Assembly: GCA_038363925.1 (NCBI GenBank)
Contig: JAQQWL010000006.1
Coordinates: 4,072,501-4,136,500, forward strand
Length of the DNA stretch: 64,000 nucleotides
Source: Apiospora phragmitis
Taxonomy: Eukaryota > Ascomycota > Sordariomycetes > Amphisphaeriales > Apiosporaceae
Reading direction: 5' to 3'
The notes below the pieces were generated by a model. That model did not search any database, was not told the origin of the DNA, and saw only the letters and a program-made list of their open reading frames with translations. Positions within the stretch are counted from its first letter, which is position 1, and each line of letters begins with the position of its first letter. The position numbers and the translations under genes are program-made. Shown here one piece after another: positions 33,616 to 44,015 of this stretch.

Positions 33616-33720
33616 GGCAAGATGGCCGAGCGGTCTAAGGCGCTACGTTCAGGAAATTCATCCGAATTAACGAGCATCGTAGTCAGGAAATTGGCGTGGG
33701 TTCGAATCCCACTCTTGTCA
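33616..33720 (+). tRNA. tRNA-Leu (anticodon CAG) with intron
   Basis: The acceptor stem GGCAAGA pairs with TCTTGTC, followed by discriminator A at 33720. The D arm is TGGCCGAGCGGTCTAAGGC. The anticodon stem CTACG/CGTAG encloses TTCAGG, so the anticodon is CAG. An intron of about 23 nt sits one base 3' of the anticodon, the canonical place for nuclear introns. The extra arm is long, as expected for a class II leucine tRNA. The T arm is GTGGGTTCGAATCCCAC. Confidence 0.93.
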
Positions 33721-34728
33721 ACTTTGCGTTTTTAGCTGTTATAAGCCGTTTCCCATTTTCACTGCCCATATACAAGAGCGTCCTGTTTCTGTATGGCGGA
33801 GCTATCCGTCGACGCTATCTCCATGGACAGAAAGAACATTGCGCATCTTTTGCGACCCGTGCTGTGATACGACTGCGTGTGCGTCATGAACAGCAGCTAG
33901 GTTGCCGAGGCTGCATCGCCGTTGAAACTGCGCAGGGAAGGGGCGGGGCATTTTGTGACATATACACTGGCCATAGTATCACCGCGAGCCCATTAATTTA
34001 GGGCGCTCAGCACGGCCGGAAAGGCGTCCGTAGAGGAGATCTTAGCTCATGGTAGTTGGGTGTCTTTCTAGAAAGTTCTAGGCTAGGTCTGGGGAAACCC
34101 GGATGCTTACGGGTGCTTGAAATATCGTCATGTCTTAGATGAACTTTAGGTTGGGATGCTACGAGTGGGTGACGCCGTCGGTGGCTCTAACAGCATCAGC
34201 TCTTGGCCCGGGCAGTAGTTGGACGAGCGCATGTGGAACGTCCATCTCGTGTAGATCCAATCCAAAGACGTACAACTTGAGGAGACCAATGCCCACGGCG
34301 TGATTGAAGGCAGTATTTGGTAAGTAAATTAGAGCGGAAAGGTCTTGGTCACAACTCAGGCGCTCAGTCGACTGCTACACAAACTTCTTGGTCTCTGACT
34401 AGATCTTCAACTAATTACTGAAATGCTACAAATCGCTGATAGCGGGTATCTGGATTGCCTCTATCGAGATTTATACATGTATGTTGTGTAAGGTAAGACC
34501 AGATCCAACCATAATAACCCCTATTTGACGTGGGGGACCAGACTGGAAATAGAGGCAGCTCGTATTTCCTGTCCTTCGGCGCCTCCCACGTCAGATAGGG
34601 GTAGCTCGAATATTATTTCTGTCCATAACGTATTATTGTCTCCAGGCCTTCCTGCTGTGGAAAAAGAGCTGGAATGTTGATAATAAGATGCTATAGTATA
34701 TGAGACCCCATGGAAAACTCGATGCAAT
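33721..34728. other. Intergenic stretch between tRNA and DUF7702 gene
   Basis: No gene supported. A long imperfect hairpin lies at 34518-34601, listed separately. Confidence 0.5.
34518..34601. repeat. 84-nt imperfect hairpin / foldback repeat
   Basis: Outer arms CCCCTATTTGACGTGGG (34518-34534) and CCCACGTCAGATAGGGG (34585-34601) pair over 17 positions with one mismatch. Inside, GACTGGAAATA pairs with TATTTCCTGTC, with one T-T mismatch, around an 11-nt loop. It lies about 130 bp beyond the stop of the minus-strand gene at 34729, so it could be in that gene's 3' UTR or be a small foldback element. Confidence 0.7.
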
Positions 34729-35629
34729 CTAAACCGATGCTTGCAGCCTTGTTTGATCTGCTTGGTTCTCCCGCGATGCCTGATCCGAACCAATCATAGC
34801 ATACCCGCGAAGCCGCTCACGCATATTCCTCTTGTCCTTCTCCTCTCTTGGTGGAGGGCGTACCAGGAGAATCTCCCCGATGCATAAAAAGATGATGGCC
34901 AATTCCGGGAGGAACGTCATGACAAGGTAAGGTGTAGGGTTTCCTTTGACGGCATTCCAAGTCTGGTCGCCCGTAATCTGGTAGATGAGCGAGTATGCCG
35001 TCCGGATCGCTAGCAAGGGGAGGCTCACTCCGACGCATCGAAGCACCAGCTTCTCGTCCCGGGGAAAGGTAGGCCGAACACGCCAGAACTGCCAAAAAGT
35101 GAATACCACGATAAGGTAGAGCCCGGTGAAGAGGCCAAAGCTGGCCTGGGTGTATTTTGTCGGGGATAAAGAGTCGGTCTTGGACGCGGACGCGAAACCA
35201 CCGATAGCAAGGCCGATATCTGCCCAGGTGATGACCTGTGGATACCAGAACCAGCGAGGGTGGACTGTGGGCACAGCATTGTTTCTAGAAACAGAATAAT
35301 GTCAGTTGAGATCGGAATGGAGGAGAGAGACTGGGGGGGAATACTGACGCTCTGGACATGAATTCTAGCAACAAAAAGACAATCAGAGCCATTCCAAAAG
35401 ATTCGCACACGAATACCCCGGCCCACACGCTGGATGCATCGTTGGTGATGGTGCCGAGCATGCACCCGGCGCCGACGACCCTGAAGATGGAGAACATGCC
35501 AATACAGAACCATCCGTTTCGGTGGCTCAGCTTGAAGTAGATGCCAAGGCACAGCGCTATGAAAAACAAAACGAGCTGTGCAGTAGCAATGCTATGCCGG
35601 TAACCAAATACGCCATCGCCACTAGACAT
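34729..35629 (-). CDS. DUF7702-type integral membrane protein
   Basis: Two exons, 35349-35629 and 34729-35284. The intron (GTCAGT...TTCTAG) is in phase, giving 278 residues. About seven hydrophobic segments are visible, for example TAQLVLFFIALCLGIYF, WAGVFVCESFGMALIVFLLL, ASFGLFTGLYLIVVFTFW and LVMTFLPELAIIFLCIG. Features I associate with the fungal DUF7702 group include RNGWFCIGMFSIFRVVGAGC, the WADIGLAIGG turn, and SLIYQITGDQTWNAVKGNP before the last helix. The C-terminal tail is charged (PPPREEKDKRN). Function is unknown; receptor-like topology is an inference only. The frame is intact. Confidence 0.8.
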
Positions 35630-38403
35630 GGTCTTCGGTTGTCGTGGGACCGCAGACTGATAGTTGAGAGTAAGGAGGGTCGAATAAGTATGAGTCTATA
35701 TTCGGGGATGACCTGGGCGTTGCAAGCACTTCGCTTCTGCCGGCCTGGCTCGCGATTAAATTGAAGTTCTAGAAAAATAAGATCGAAAAGAGGTGATAGG
35801 AAACCATCGTTGTGCGCACGAGGGAGACGAGTGTTTGGTACGGGTTACCCTGCGTTTGGGGCTGAATACTGCAGCCTGGAGACTGGTAAGCCGGAGATTG
35901 GCCGGTTAGGTACCTATTGGACGTATATGGCTTGGCTGGCTGACATTACATGCACATATGCCCTTGCAAATGGCTGCAGCCGGTGACAATGGGTGAGCAG
36001 AAACGTCGTGTAAGCCGCTTGCCAAGAGGATCGGCCGGAGAGACTCCCTATGGGGTAACCCCTGCAGATGTATTTTTATCTACAATGGATACGGTGGGTG
36101 ACGTCTCTCACCCCTCCTACATACCTGGTAGCTTTGGATCAGGGCGTCGTCGTCAAAAGGTATCTAATTAATCATGGATGAGCTGGGAGAGTATCGATTG
36201 CTCAAGATGCTGAGCAAACCCGGAACCTGTTTCTACTGGCGATGCCAATGTTTGGTCTAGGTATTGGCCTTACCAATAGCGAAGAGCACAAGCGCCACCA
36301 GAGGGCTATGCGACATCTTCCGAGAGAAGTCGCTAAGATCAATGATGCCGTTGCCAAAGACCGCGAAAGCCACTGGCTTCTCAAAGCTCATCTGTGACGA
36401 CCGCTACCCGGACACGTTACCTTGGGGTGATACCCCCATGGTCATGGACAGAGTCTCCGGGGCCCATCGCACGGGAAGGTCAAGGACACGTAGTGAGAGC
36501 GGGTCGATCATGCCCACGCCCATTCTGACTAGATGAAACCTGTTGGTGCGGACACCGGTGGGCTGGGGCTTTGGCGAGGACGCGAATCTGGTACAGACAG
36601 ACATCGCTCACCAGTCACACTGCCATCTGCCTCGACGTGATGTGCAAGGCCATGTGTGCCGAGACCCTATTTGGCTCAAAGGGGTTCAACTGCAGCACTA
36701 CGTCGATGTTCTGCTAGAAAGCCTGCTCCAGCGTCCAGCGCGACGTATGCACGCACAACTGGATAGAAAAATAGCGGTACTCCATTATGGGACATGGGAC
36801 TGAACCGCCAATGCCGCGACTTCGAGGTGGCTTTGGAGATGCACTACCAGAGCCTGGACCCCTGGACGCGCGAGATGGCCTAGCCGCCGAAGGCTCGGGT
36901 GCCATGAATCCAGTTCCAGACCGACGAGCTACGCGTTTGGATAGAAAAGAAGCAAAAATGGAAGGAGAGTCAAGGTAAAGACTGATCATGAAAATGGCCC
37001 GGCCCGGCTCGTCCTGCTCCGTATATAGACCTTTCATCGTTGATGCCTAAGTAATGACTAACCAGTGATACTGAGCAGCCTTGCTACTTCGAATATACGG
37101 GGCTTTATGCCGCGACATGGAAGTATCGCGATTTCCAATAGTTACGAACAACTAGACTTGAGAAAGATGATGCTTAGCTAGTTGAAGCTGCAGCTATTCT
37201 GACTTCCTCATCGTACTTCAGCCGAAGGTCCAACGACTTGCGAGAGCCGACTTGCCAATCCAGCCCGGCAAATTCAGAAACTTTCGAGGCCTCGTTGACG
37301 TCATTACGGCCACAGGCGCTTCCACGCAACGAGCTCAAGGCTGGAGCGCACTGTTTGACTTCGACTTCGATATCTGCTGGGGCGACATGATGTCCTCCTC
37401 GGAAGTCGAGACGACAACCACTAGATTCCGAACCGCGGATACGACGAGCGCCTTGCACGCGATCTTTCCTCGAAGGAAGGTAGGAACCCAGGCTCCCCAT
37501 CAGCGGAGGCGGACCCTCGACCACGACCCAAACAATTGCTGGTGAGGTAGCAGAATCACGACATGGCTACAACTTAGGCGACCGCTGTTGAGGCTTCGAC
37601 GTATCAATCACTTGCAAGATCAAGGTAGCAGGAATGTTGTGGGCTAAGAATAAGTCGTCTCTAAATGCCTTGCGGGCTTTTCTCATAATTGAGGGGATAA
37701 TTGGTCTAAGTGTCGCCTTCCTTGGGTAAGAGCCCGGGCAAGGCGCCAGGGCGTGTGTGCCACGAATGGAGTCTCGTGTGGGGGTTGAGGGGTTGAGGGG
37801 TTGACAGCTAGGTGTATGTATTTTACAGGACGTTTATGAGATCTGTAGCGCGGTTCAAAGCTATTAGAGGGCGGGAGGGAGACACGCTTTGTGTGAACTT
37901 GTGCAGGAGACGACAATCACGACACAGAACGTTGATATTGTCCAAGAACGTTAGCAATTGATGAGGGAAATTGCGGGCCTGAACTATGGCGCTGTCCAGT
38001 CACAGATTCGGAAGAACGACGTCCCAAATGTCCCTTCCAAAACGTGGTTGCCAGCCATTAATTAATAAGCCAAGGTTAATTGGCCACTAAGACAGACCTA
38101 AGGTTAAACTTGTCTGTCCGCATGGCAATCGCATCGCGGGGTTTGCATTGCATCCGAGATACAGATAGGTTAGCAGAGAGATCCAAGATCATACATCATT
38201 CCACAACCAACTTGATTGATCCAACTTTATCGCAACCCTTCCTCGCCGCCACATTCCTTATATTCAGACATTCTTCTTTTTTTAGGTGCCTGGCACTGCG
38301 CTGAATTGCTTTCTTGTCCGGCAGTGGCTTCATTATCCGTCAGCATCATCTTGCTCCTCCTCTCCACCTCTAGCTCTTTGCTCGCCTTGCTACCATCATC
38401 GCA
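35630..38403. other. Long stretch without intact genes; scattered coding remnants
   Basis: Mostly non-coding. Between about 36190 and 36970 the plus strand holds broken pieces that look coding. One is PMFGLGIGLTNSEEHKRHQR, which resembles the helix-C region of P450s. Another runs over DFEVALEMHYQSLDPWTREM with in-frame TAG and TGA, then ELRVWIEKKQKWK. I cannot assign them to one gene. The frames at 37174-37545 on both strands overlap each other and are unassigned. The last 300 bp are the promoter and 5' UTR of the RGG gene. Confidence 0.45.
36190..36970 (+). pseudogene. Unidentified decayed coding remnants
   Basis: Pieces with coding character but no continuous frame. A P450-like NSEEHKRHQRAM segment lies near 36.29 kb. 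A part reading QGHVCRDPIWLKG lies near 36.65 kb. A helical segment of about 50 residues near 36.8-36.97 kb is interrupted by TAG and TGA, both one C-to-T step from sense codons. The relation between the pieces is unknown, and they may come from more than one gene. Confidence 0.3.
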
Positions 38404-39618
38404 ATGGACGACCAATTCGGCGGACGTACAGATGACGATCTTTTCGCCGATGAATTCGAGTCGGTGGAATGACCCCCTCCTCCGCCCCCTGCTGCGCCCG
38501 TGGCAGAAGAAGCACCGCACCCCTCAGCAGAAGCCTCGAAAGATCAGCCAGAGTCAGCCAGTGAGGCGCCAGTAGCCCCTGCGGCTTCTGCCCCTAGAAA
38601 ACCGAATGCGTTGATGCAGTCGCGACATGCGCCGCAACCCACCTCTACCCCGCGGAACCAGCATCAACACCAGCCGCGACACCGTAAACAGCAGCGCTCT
38701 CCCAAACCGACCACTCCCAAACCAGTCGCGCCAGCCACCGAACCAACAGCAGCGCCAGCGGCGTCGCCCTCGACGTCTGCACCTGCCAACGCGCCGACCG
38801 GTCCCTCTGCGGCAACTCCTGGCACCAACACGGCGGGCCCTAACAGGCACCTCTCGGGCGCGAACCCGCGTACGAAACTGACAACCGACGAGCTCACAGC
38901 CAGGATGGAGCAGATGCGCATTCTCAACGCCGAGAAGACGCGAAAGTTTGAACAGGCCGAGCAGGACTCGCGGTCCCATGCTGTCGCCTATGAGAAGGGC
39001 ATGGAGGAGCGTAGGAAGCGACGCGCCGAAGAGGCTGAGCGGAAGAAGAGAGGGGATGAGAATCAGAAGAAGCTCGATGAGGAGCGCGAGAAGAACCGCG
39101 CCAGGAAGCTCAAAGCTATGGGCAGCTGGGACCAAGAAAAAGGTGCCGAGCAGCAGCTAGAAGACAGGCGAGGATTCCGGGGTGCTAACGGAGGCGTGAG
39201 GGGTGAGCGCCGAGGCGGCGGCGGCGGCCACGAAGGAGGCCGGTTCAGCGAGCGGGACGGCGACTTTGACAATGGACCGAGAGAGTTCGGCGCCGGCGAG
39301 TTCAGAGGCCGCGGCGGGCGTGGCGGCAGAGGACGCGGAGCCCCTCGAGGCGGAGGGCGAGGTGGCCGTGGTGAGAACGAGCGCCCACAGAACGGAACGT
39401 CGGCGAAGCCAGGGGCCCCTCAAGCCGTGCCGAAGGACACAGACTTCCCGGCTCTGCCACCATCCAGTGCGCCGCCGCCTAAGCTGGACACCATCACCAA
39501 GCCTGTCGAGCAGCCACAGCTACCGATGTTCTCGCCGGCCATTGGCAAATGGGACGAGGAGATGGAAGAATACGACGACAAGGCCGCGGCAAACCCCCAG
39601 GATTCCTCGACGTCATAG
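38404..39618 (+). CDS. RGG-rich, probably RNA-binding protein
   Basis: A start at 38404 (MDDQFGGRTDDDLFADEFE) leads after 22 codons to an in-frame TGA (38470-38472). The same frame then runs open to 39618. In order it has a proline/alanine/glutamine-rich region, a conserved-looking helix KLTTDELTARMEQMRILNAE, a long charged coiled-coil-like stretch rich in E/K/R, and an RGG-box block at about 39.2-39.4 kb (GGRGGRGRGAPRGGGRGGRG). It ends with DTDFPALPP and GKWDEEMEEYD, a tail seen in mRNA/ribosome-associated proteins. This composition fits an RNA-binding or ribosome-associated factor. The early TGA may be a base error, a CGA-to-TGA or TGG-to-TGA mutation, or mean that translation starts elsewhere; I see no splice that removes it. 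Confidence 0.7.
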
Positions 39619-40498
39619 GCTGGCCAACCACAGGAGTCTGACTTCCAATGGGACCTCCTAGCTCCGCCGCCCGCCCCGCTCGCTGCCATCATCCTCAACT
39701 CTACTTGTCTGTCTGCGGAACACGATACCCTGTTGCGGAATTGGGCGATTCACTATTGGGGCGAGGCGCTATTTATACCGGAGAATTACTGGTGGTTTGA
39801 GGTCCAGGTGCAGGTCCTGAATTGGGTGGACGGCTGGCCCTGGCCCAAGGATCCAGCAGATATGGCCGGTGCGCCCGATCAGTGGTAATTAGAAACTGGA
39901 CCGATCGATCATTAAAACTGGCGCTTGTCTCCTCCCAACCCCCTTTGGATGTCACTCGGCCACGGAAAAACAAAATATTGATACCTTGTACAAGCGTTGC
40001 GACTGGTTGGCCCTTGGGAGGCCTAGCATACGAAAAAGATGGTGAGCGGTCTGGTGGGCTTTACAAGGTGATATCGCTATGTTGGCATGTCAATACGAAA
40101 CTATATAGTATAAGGTAGATCATACCAAAGCGATCTTATTTGATGCGAACCATCTTGGTGTGCAAACTTAACGTTGACAATACTTCATGCATTCTTTACT
40201 ACGACTTAGAATGAGCACTTATACACTACCACACAACTTGGGTTGTTTCACTGCTTGGCCTCGACCAATGATGTATCAATATAGTGTCTCAATCTAAGTG
40301 TTATTAGCATGGAGTGGCTTTAGTCTGATGAATGACATATCGACTTACTGCCGAGAAACCTCCCCCAAAACGCCGTACGCCTGAAACCGGTGTTCGCCAT
40401 CTGCTGTCGCTTGCCATTGCTGCTAAGGCGAGCTTTAATACCTGCGTAGCTTCTTCATCCTACACGTGCAGAACCAGTGCTTTCCTAGGCACTCAGTC
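39619..40498. other. Tail-to-tail intergenic region
   Basis: Lies between two converging genes (RGG gene and LUC7); holds both 3' ends and no recognisable gene. Confidence 0.5.
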
Positions 40499-41398
40499 TC
40501 ACCACCCACCGCGATAACCTCTACCCCGGCCACCGCCGCCACCGCCGCCGCCACCTCCGGAGCCACCTCCGTAGCCGCCCCTACGCGGACCCCGGGGGCC
40601 TTTCCAGTCACCGCCACCTCCGCCGTAATCATCGCGTCCTCCCATTTGTTCATCCATCATACCGCCGCCTCCGCCGCCGCCGCCGCCGCCCGGTCTCGAC
40701 CGACCCTTCATCTCCTTAGGGAACTGTTCGTACGTCTTGCGCATCTGCGCGTAGCCCAGGTGCATCTTGCCGTAGAAGTGGTCGGCGAGGCGGCGGTCGT
40801 TGTCAAGCCTACTCAGATAGGCGCCGCAGACGTCGCAGACCTGCAGCTTCTGGTGGCCGCTGGGGCCCGAGGTGTCGCTGAGGGCCTTGAGCTCGCGCTC
40901 GCGCTCGAGCTTTTGCTGCACCGCCTGCCGCGACCGGAAGTACTCGTCGTACGCGCGCCCGACCTCGCCCATGTCGCCGAGGACCGCGACCTCGGTGAGG
41001 CCGGCGGCCACGCTTGCGGCCAGGTCGCCGATCTGCTTGAGCAGCACGTTGGTCTGGCGGATCTCGTCGGGCGTCTTCTCGAGGCGGCGCTGCGCGCTGT
41101 CGATGCGCCGGTTGCACTCGTCGATGTACTTCTGCAGGTCGCGCATGTAGTCCCAGTCGAAGCCGTACTTTTGTTTTTGGCCGGCGTCGAGCGCCTCGTA
41201 CTCGGCCTTGAGCGGCTCCGAGTGCACTTTCGGGCAGGGGCCCAGGTCCTGCTTCGTGTTGGTGAAGAGGTCGTGCGGGCACGTGCCCGCCAGGTACGAG
41301 CGGCACACTTTCGCGTCCGTCAGGGTGTAAGAGCCCCGCGACGTCGTCATGGGGTTTCCCATCAGCTGCTCGAGCAGCTTGCGTTGTTCGGCGGCCAT
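40499..41398 (-). CDS. LUC7: LUC7-like U1 snRNP-associated splicing factor
   Basis: The Luc7 family helps the U1 snRNP choose 5' splice sites. The start at 41398 (MAAEQRKLLEQLMG) is the family start. The first zinc finger follows as VCRSYLAGTCPHDLFTNTKQ with LGPCPKVH (CCCH). A helical segment then includes FDWDYMRDLQKYIDECNRRI and DEIRQTNVLLKQIG. The second finger is VCDVCGAYLSRLDNDRRLADHF with GKMHLGYAQMR (C2H2). A Gly/Arg-rich tail ends YRGGW. Length is 299 residues, single exon, frame intact. A 386-codon plus-strand frame over the same DNA is a shadow produced by its G/C-rich third positions. Confidence 0.95.
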   Translation of the reverse strand: MAAEQRKLLEQLMGNPMTTSRGSYTLTDAKVCRSYLAGTCPHDLFTNTKQDLGPCPKVHSEPLKAEYEALDAGQKQKYGFDWDYMRDLQKYIDECNRRIDSAQRRLEKTPDEIRQTNVLLKQIGDLAASVAAGLTEVAVLGDMGEVGRAYDEYFRSRQAVQQKLERERELKALSDTSGPSGHQKLQVCDVCGAYLSRLDNDRRLADHFYGKMHLGYAQMRKTYEQFPKEMKGRSRPGGGGGGGGGGMMDEQMGGRDDYGGGGGDWKGPRGPRRGGYGGGSGGGGGGGGGGRGRGYRGGW

Positions 41399-41984
41399 GG
41401 TGTCGGGCGGGCGGCGGGAGGGGCGCGCCTTGTTGGCGAGTGCTCGTCTCTGCGTGTGGGTTCTCTTCTCGAGTTTGTCCAGGTATCGATGCAAAGGAGA
41501 TTTATTCGGGTTGAGGTACAACGACTGCCAGGGTCAGCCGGTTGTGATCAAAGCAAGGTGCTGATATTAGAGCAGTGGTGGAAAAAACAGGCTGCTTGGT
41601 TGAAGTGGCTATTATTTACGATGTGACGGAAACAGACGGAAATGCGACGAGGTTGGATTGATTCTAACTGGCAGCAGTAAAAGTTCAAAAAAGCGGCCAA
41701 GCTTCAACATCCCTTGTTCGCGAAGCTCCCAGCTAACGATTGCGGGGACCAATTAGCGGGGGCCATCACTGCAGGGGTTGACAGCTCTTTAGCGTACTGG
41801 CGGCGCTGAAACCGCCTGACGGCCGGAAGCCTTGTCGCTGCAACCTCCACGTCGTCAGTACTTTGTTTGGTTGCTTCGCTCGGTTCGGTCAGCGGCGCAC
41901 TTCCAAACCCAAGAAACATTTCGAGACGACGGTCGGGGCAACGAACAGCTGCCCGATGGACAACAGAAAACCACCTTCATCATA
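41399..41984. promoter_or_regulatory. Divergent promoter region of LUC7 and GPI16
   Basis: About 590 bp separates the two start codons, which point away from each other, so both promoters must lie here. No specific motif is claimed. Confidence 0.5.
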
Positions 41985-44015
41985 ATGCAATCCCTCTCTT
42001 TTTTTTCCTTGATACCCTTCTTGACTCTCCTTGTGTCTTTTGTCGTCGCCTCTACTGCGCCCGCCGCCGACTACCATGAGCAACTGAACCTCAAGCCGCT
42101 GCCCCAGAACTCGCTTCTGGCCAGCTTCAATTTTCGGTCGAATACGAGCCTGCCCGAGTTCGAAGCGCACAACTTCCGCTTTTTCCCGCGATCGCTCGGC
42201 CAGATCTTGCAACATGCGGGCACGAGGGAGCTACACCTGAGGTTCAGTCTGGGTCGATGGGATGCCGAGACTTGGGGCGCAAGACCGTGGGATGGCACAA
42301 AGGAGGGAGGCACGGGCGTCGAGCTCTGGGCTTGGCTAGAGGCCGAGTCTGACGGCGAGTGAGAAACACCCGACTTTAGGATCTGCTCAGTGATGCTAAT
42401 GCGGGAACAGGGCGGACCACAAGTGGTTGACTTTGACCAATGCCCTCTCGGGTCTCTTCTGCGCTTCGCTCAACTTCATCGACTCTACTCGTACTATTCG
42501 ACCCGTCATGTCGTTCAGGCCGGAGGGCGATCATCCCAATACCACCATGGCCAACATGCATCTACTTCACGGCGTTCTGCCGCGCGAGGTGGTCTGCACC
42601 GAGAACCTGACGCCGTTCCTGAAGCTACTGCCGTGCAAGGGGAAGGCCGGTGTCTCGAGCTTGTTGGACGGCCATAAGCTATTCGACGCCTCTTGGCAGA
42701 GTATGGCCATCGACGTAAAGCCAGTCTGTCAAGCCGGAGAGGAGTGTGTATTACAGATTGAGCAAACCATTGACATGGTGCTCGACATTGAACGGTCCAA
42801 ACGGCCAAGGGGTAAGATTGAAAATTTATATGCAATGGCCCGCCCCCTTTACAAACACAAGCTAATACTTTACAGACAACCTCATCCCTCGCCCACCCCC
42901 CTAGCCATGAGCTCAAGTGCAATACCACCAAGCCCTATCATGCTGATGATACATGCTTTCCTACTGATTCCCTCAATGCCCAGGAGTGGACCCTGAACCA
43001 AATATTTGGCAAACCCATGCTGGGCAACTGCCCCCTAACTGACCCCAAGACCCCGCCGGTCTGCATCCAAGCCCCTCATTCCCGCGATGTATTCACGTCT
43101 ATGGGTGTCGAGGAGCTCAAGGAGCCGGGCAACGAAAACCAGCGTTGCTACCTACTGCCATCAAACGATGAAGAGTTTCACCTCGCACTTCCATTTATGC
43201 CCCGTGATGGCGATCGCCCCAAGACGGATGCCGACGAATTTGTTCAGCCGGCAACACCCCTACTCTATGCAGAGCGCAGCTTGACGGGTCACGGCCAAGA
43301 GCACGGCGGTGTCCAGGCCATCCTGACCAATCCATCACCTGATGCCGAGGTCGAGTTCGTCTACATGGAAAGCCTGCCATGGTTCATGCGCATCTACTTG
43401 CATACCCTCAAGGCCCGCATCTCCCACAGAACTGGCTCCGATGCAGGCCAGACCTTACGTGATGACGATGATGTCGTCAAGGAGATCTACTACCGACCTT
43501 TCCTTGACCGGCAGCGCGGCACCCAGTTGGAGATCAGGATGAAGATCCCGCCGGGCAGCACCGTATTTATGGCTTACGACTTCGAGAAGACCATCCTCCG
43601 ATACACGGAGTACCCGCCCGACGCCAACCGAGGTTTCGACGTGGCGGCTGCCGTCATCACCATCCTGCCCTCCAACTCGACCAGCACCGCTGGCGCCGCT
43701 GCCGCGGCGGGAGGCAAGACGGCGCGGATGAGCAACCTCCGCACCACGGGCATGCTGCTCAACCTGCCCACGCCCGACTTCAGCATGCCGTACAACGTCA
43801 TCATCTTCACGAGCACGTGCATCGCCCTCGCGTTTGGCGGGCTGTACAACATCCTGGTGCGGCGGTTCGTGGGCCGCGACGAAGGGCCCGAGGTCAGCTT
43901 GGTGAAGCTGCGGAAGCGGCTGCAGGAGGGCGTGCAGAAGTTCAAGGAGCGGGTGCAGGAGCGGCTCGGGGCTGTGGGCAAGGGGGCGAAGAAGGTGGAC
44001 GGTAAATCAGATTAG
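41985..44015 (+). CDS. GPI16: GPI16 / PIG-T subunit of the GPI transamidase
   Basis: This ER membrane subunit of the GPI transamidase helps attach GPI anchors to proteins. Exons are 41985-42358, 42411-42811 and 42876-44015, with phase-consistent GT-AG introns. A signal peptide (LIPFLTLLVSFVVAST) is followed by EQLNLKPLPQNSLLASFNF, ELHLRFSLGRWD and a family block around HLLHGVLPREVVCTENLTPF. Later blocks are PYHADDTCFPTD, VYMESLPWFMRIYLHTL and FEKTILRYTEYPPDANRGFD. A C-terminal membrane helix (MPYNVIIFTSTCIALAFGGLY) and short basic tail close it. The frame needs one C fewer in the C6 run at 42896-42901. Because the yeast gene is essential, this is far more likely an assembly error than a dead gene. 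Confidence 0.93.

Noticed and set aside
38554..39135. 193-codon minus-strand frame
   Set aside because: Antisense shadow of the RGG gene; Arg/Leu-rich low-complexity translation.
40466..41626. 386-codon open frame on the plus strand
   Set aside because: It lies antisense to LUC7. Its translation is Ala/Val/Leu-rich and follows from the G/C third positions of LUC7; no domain.
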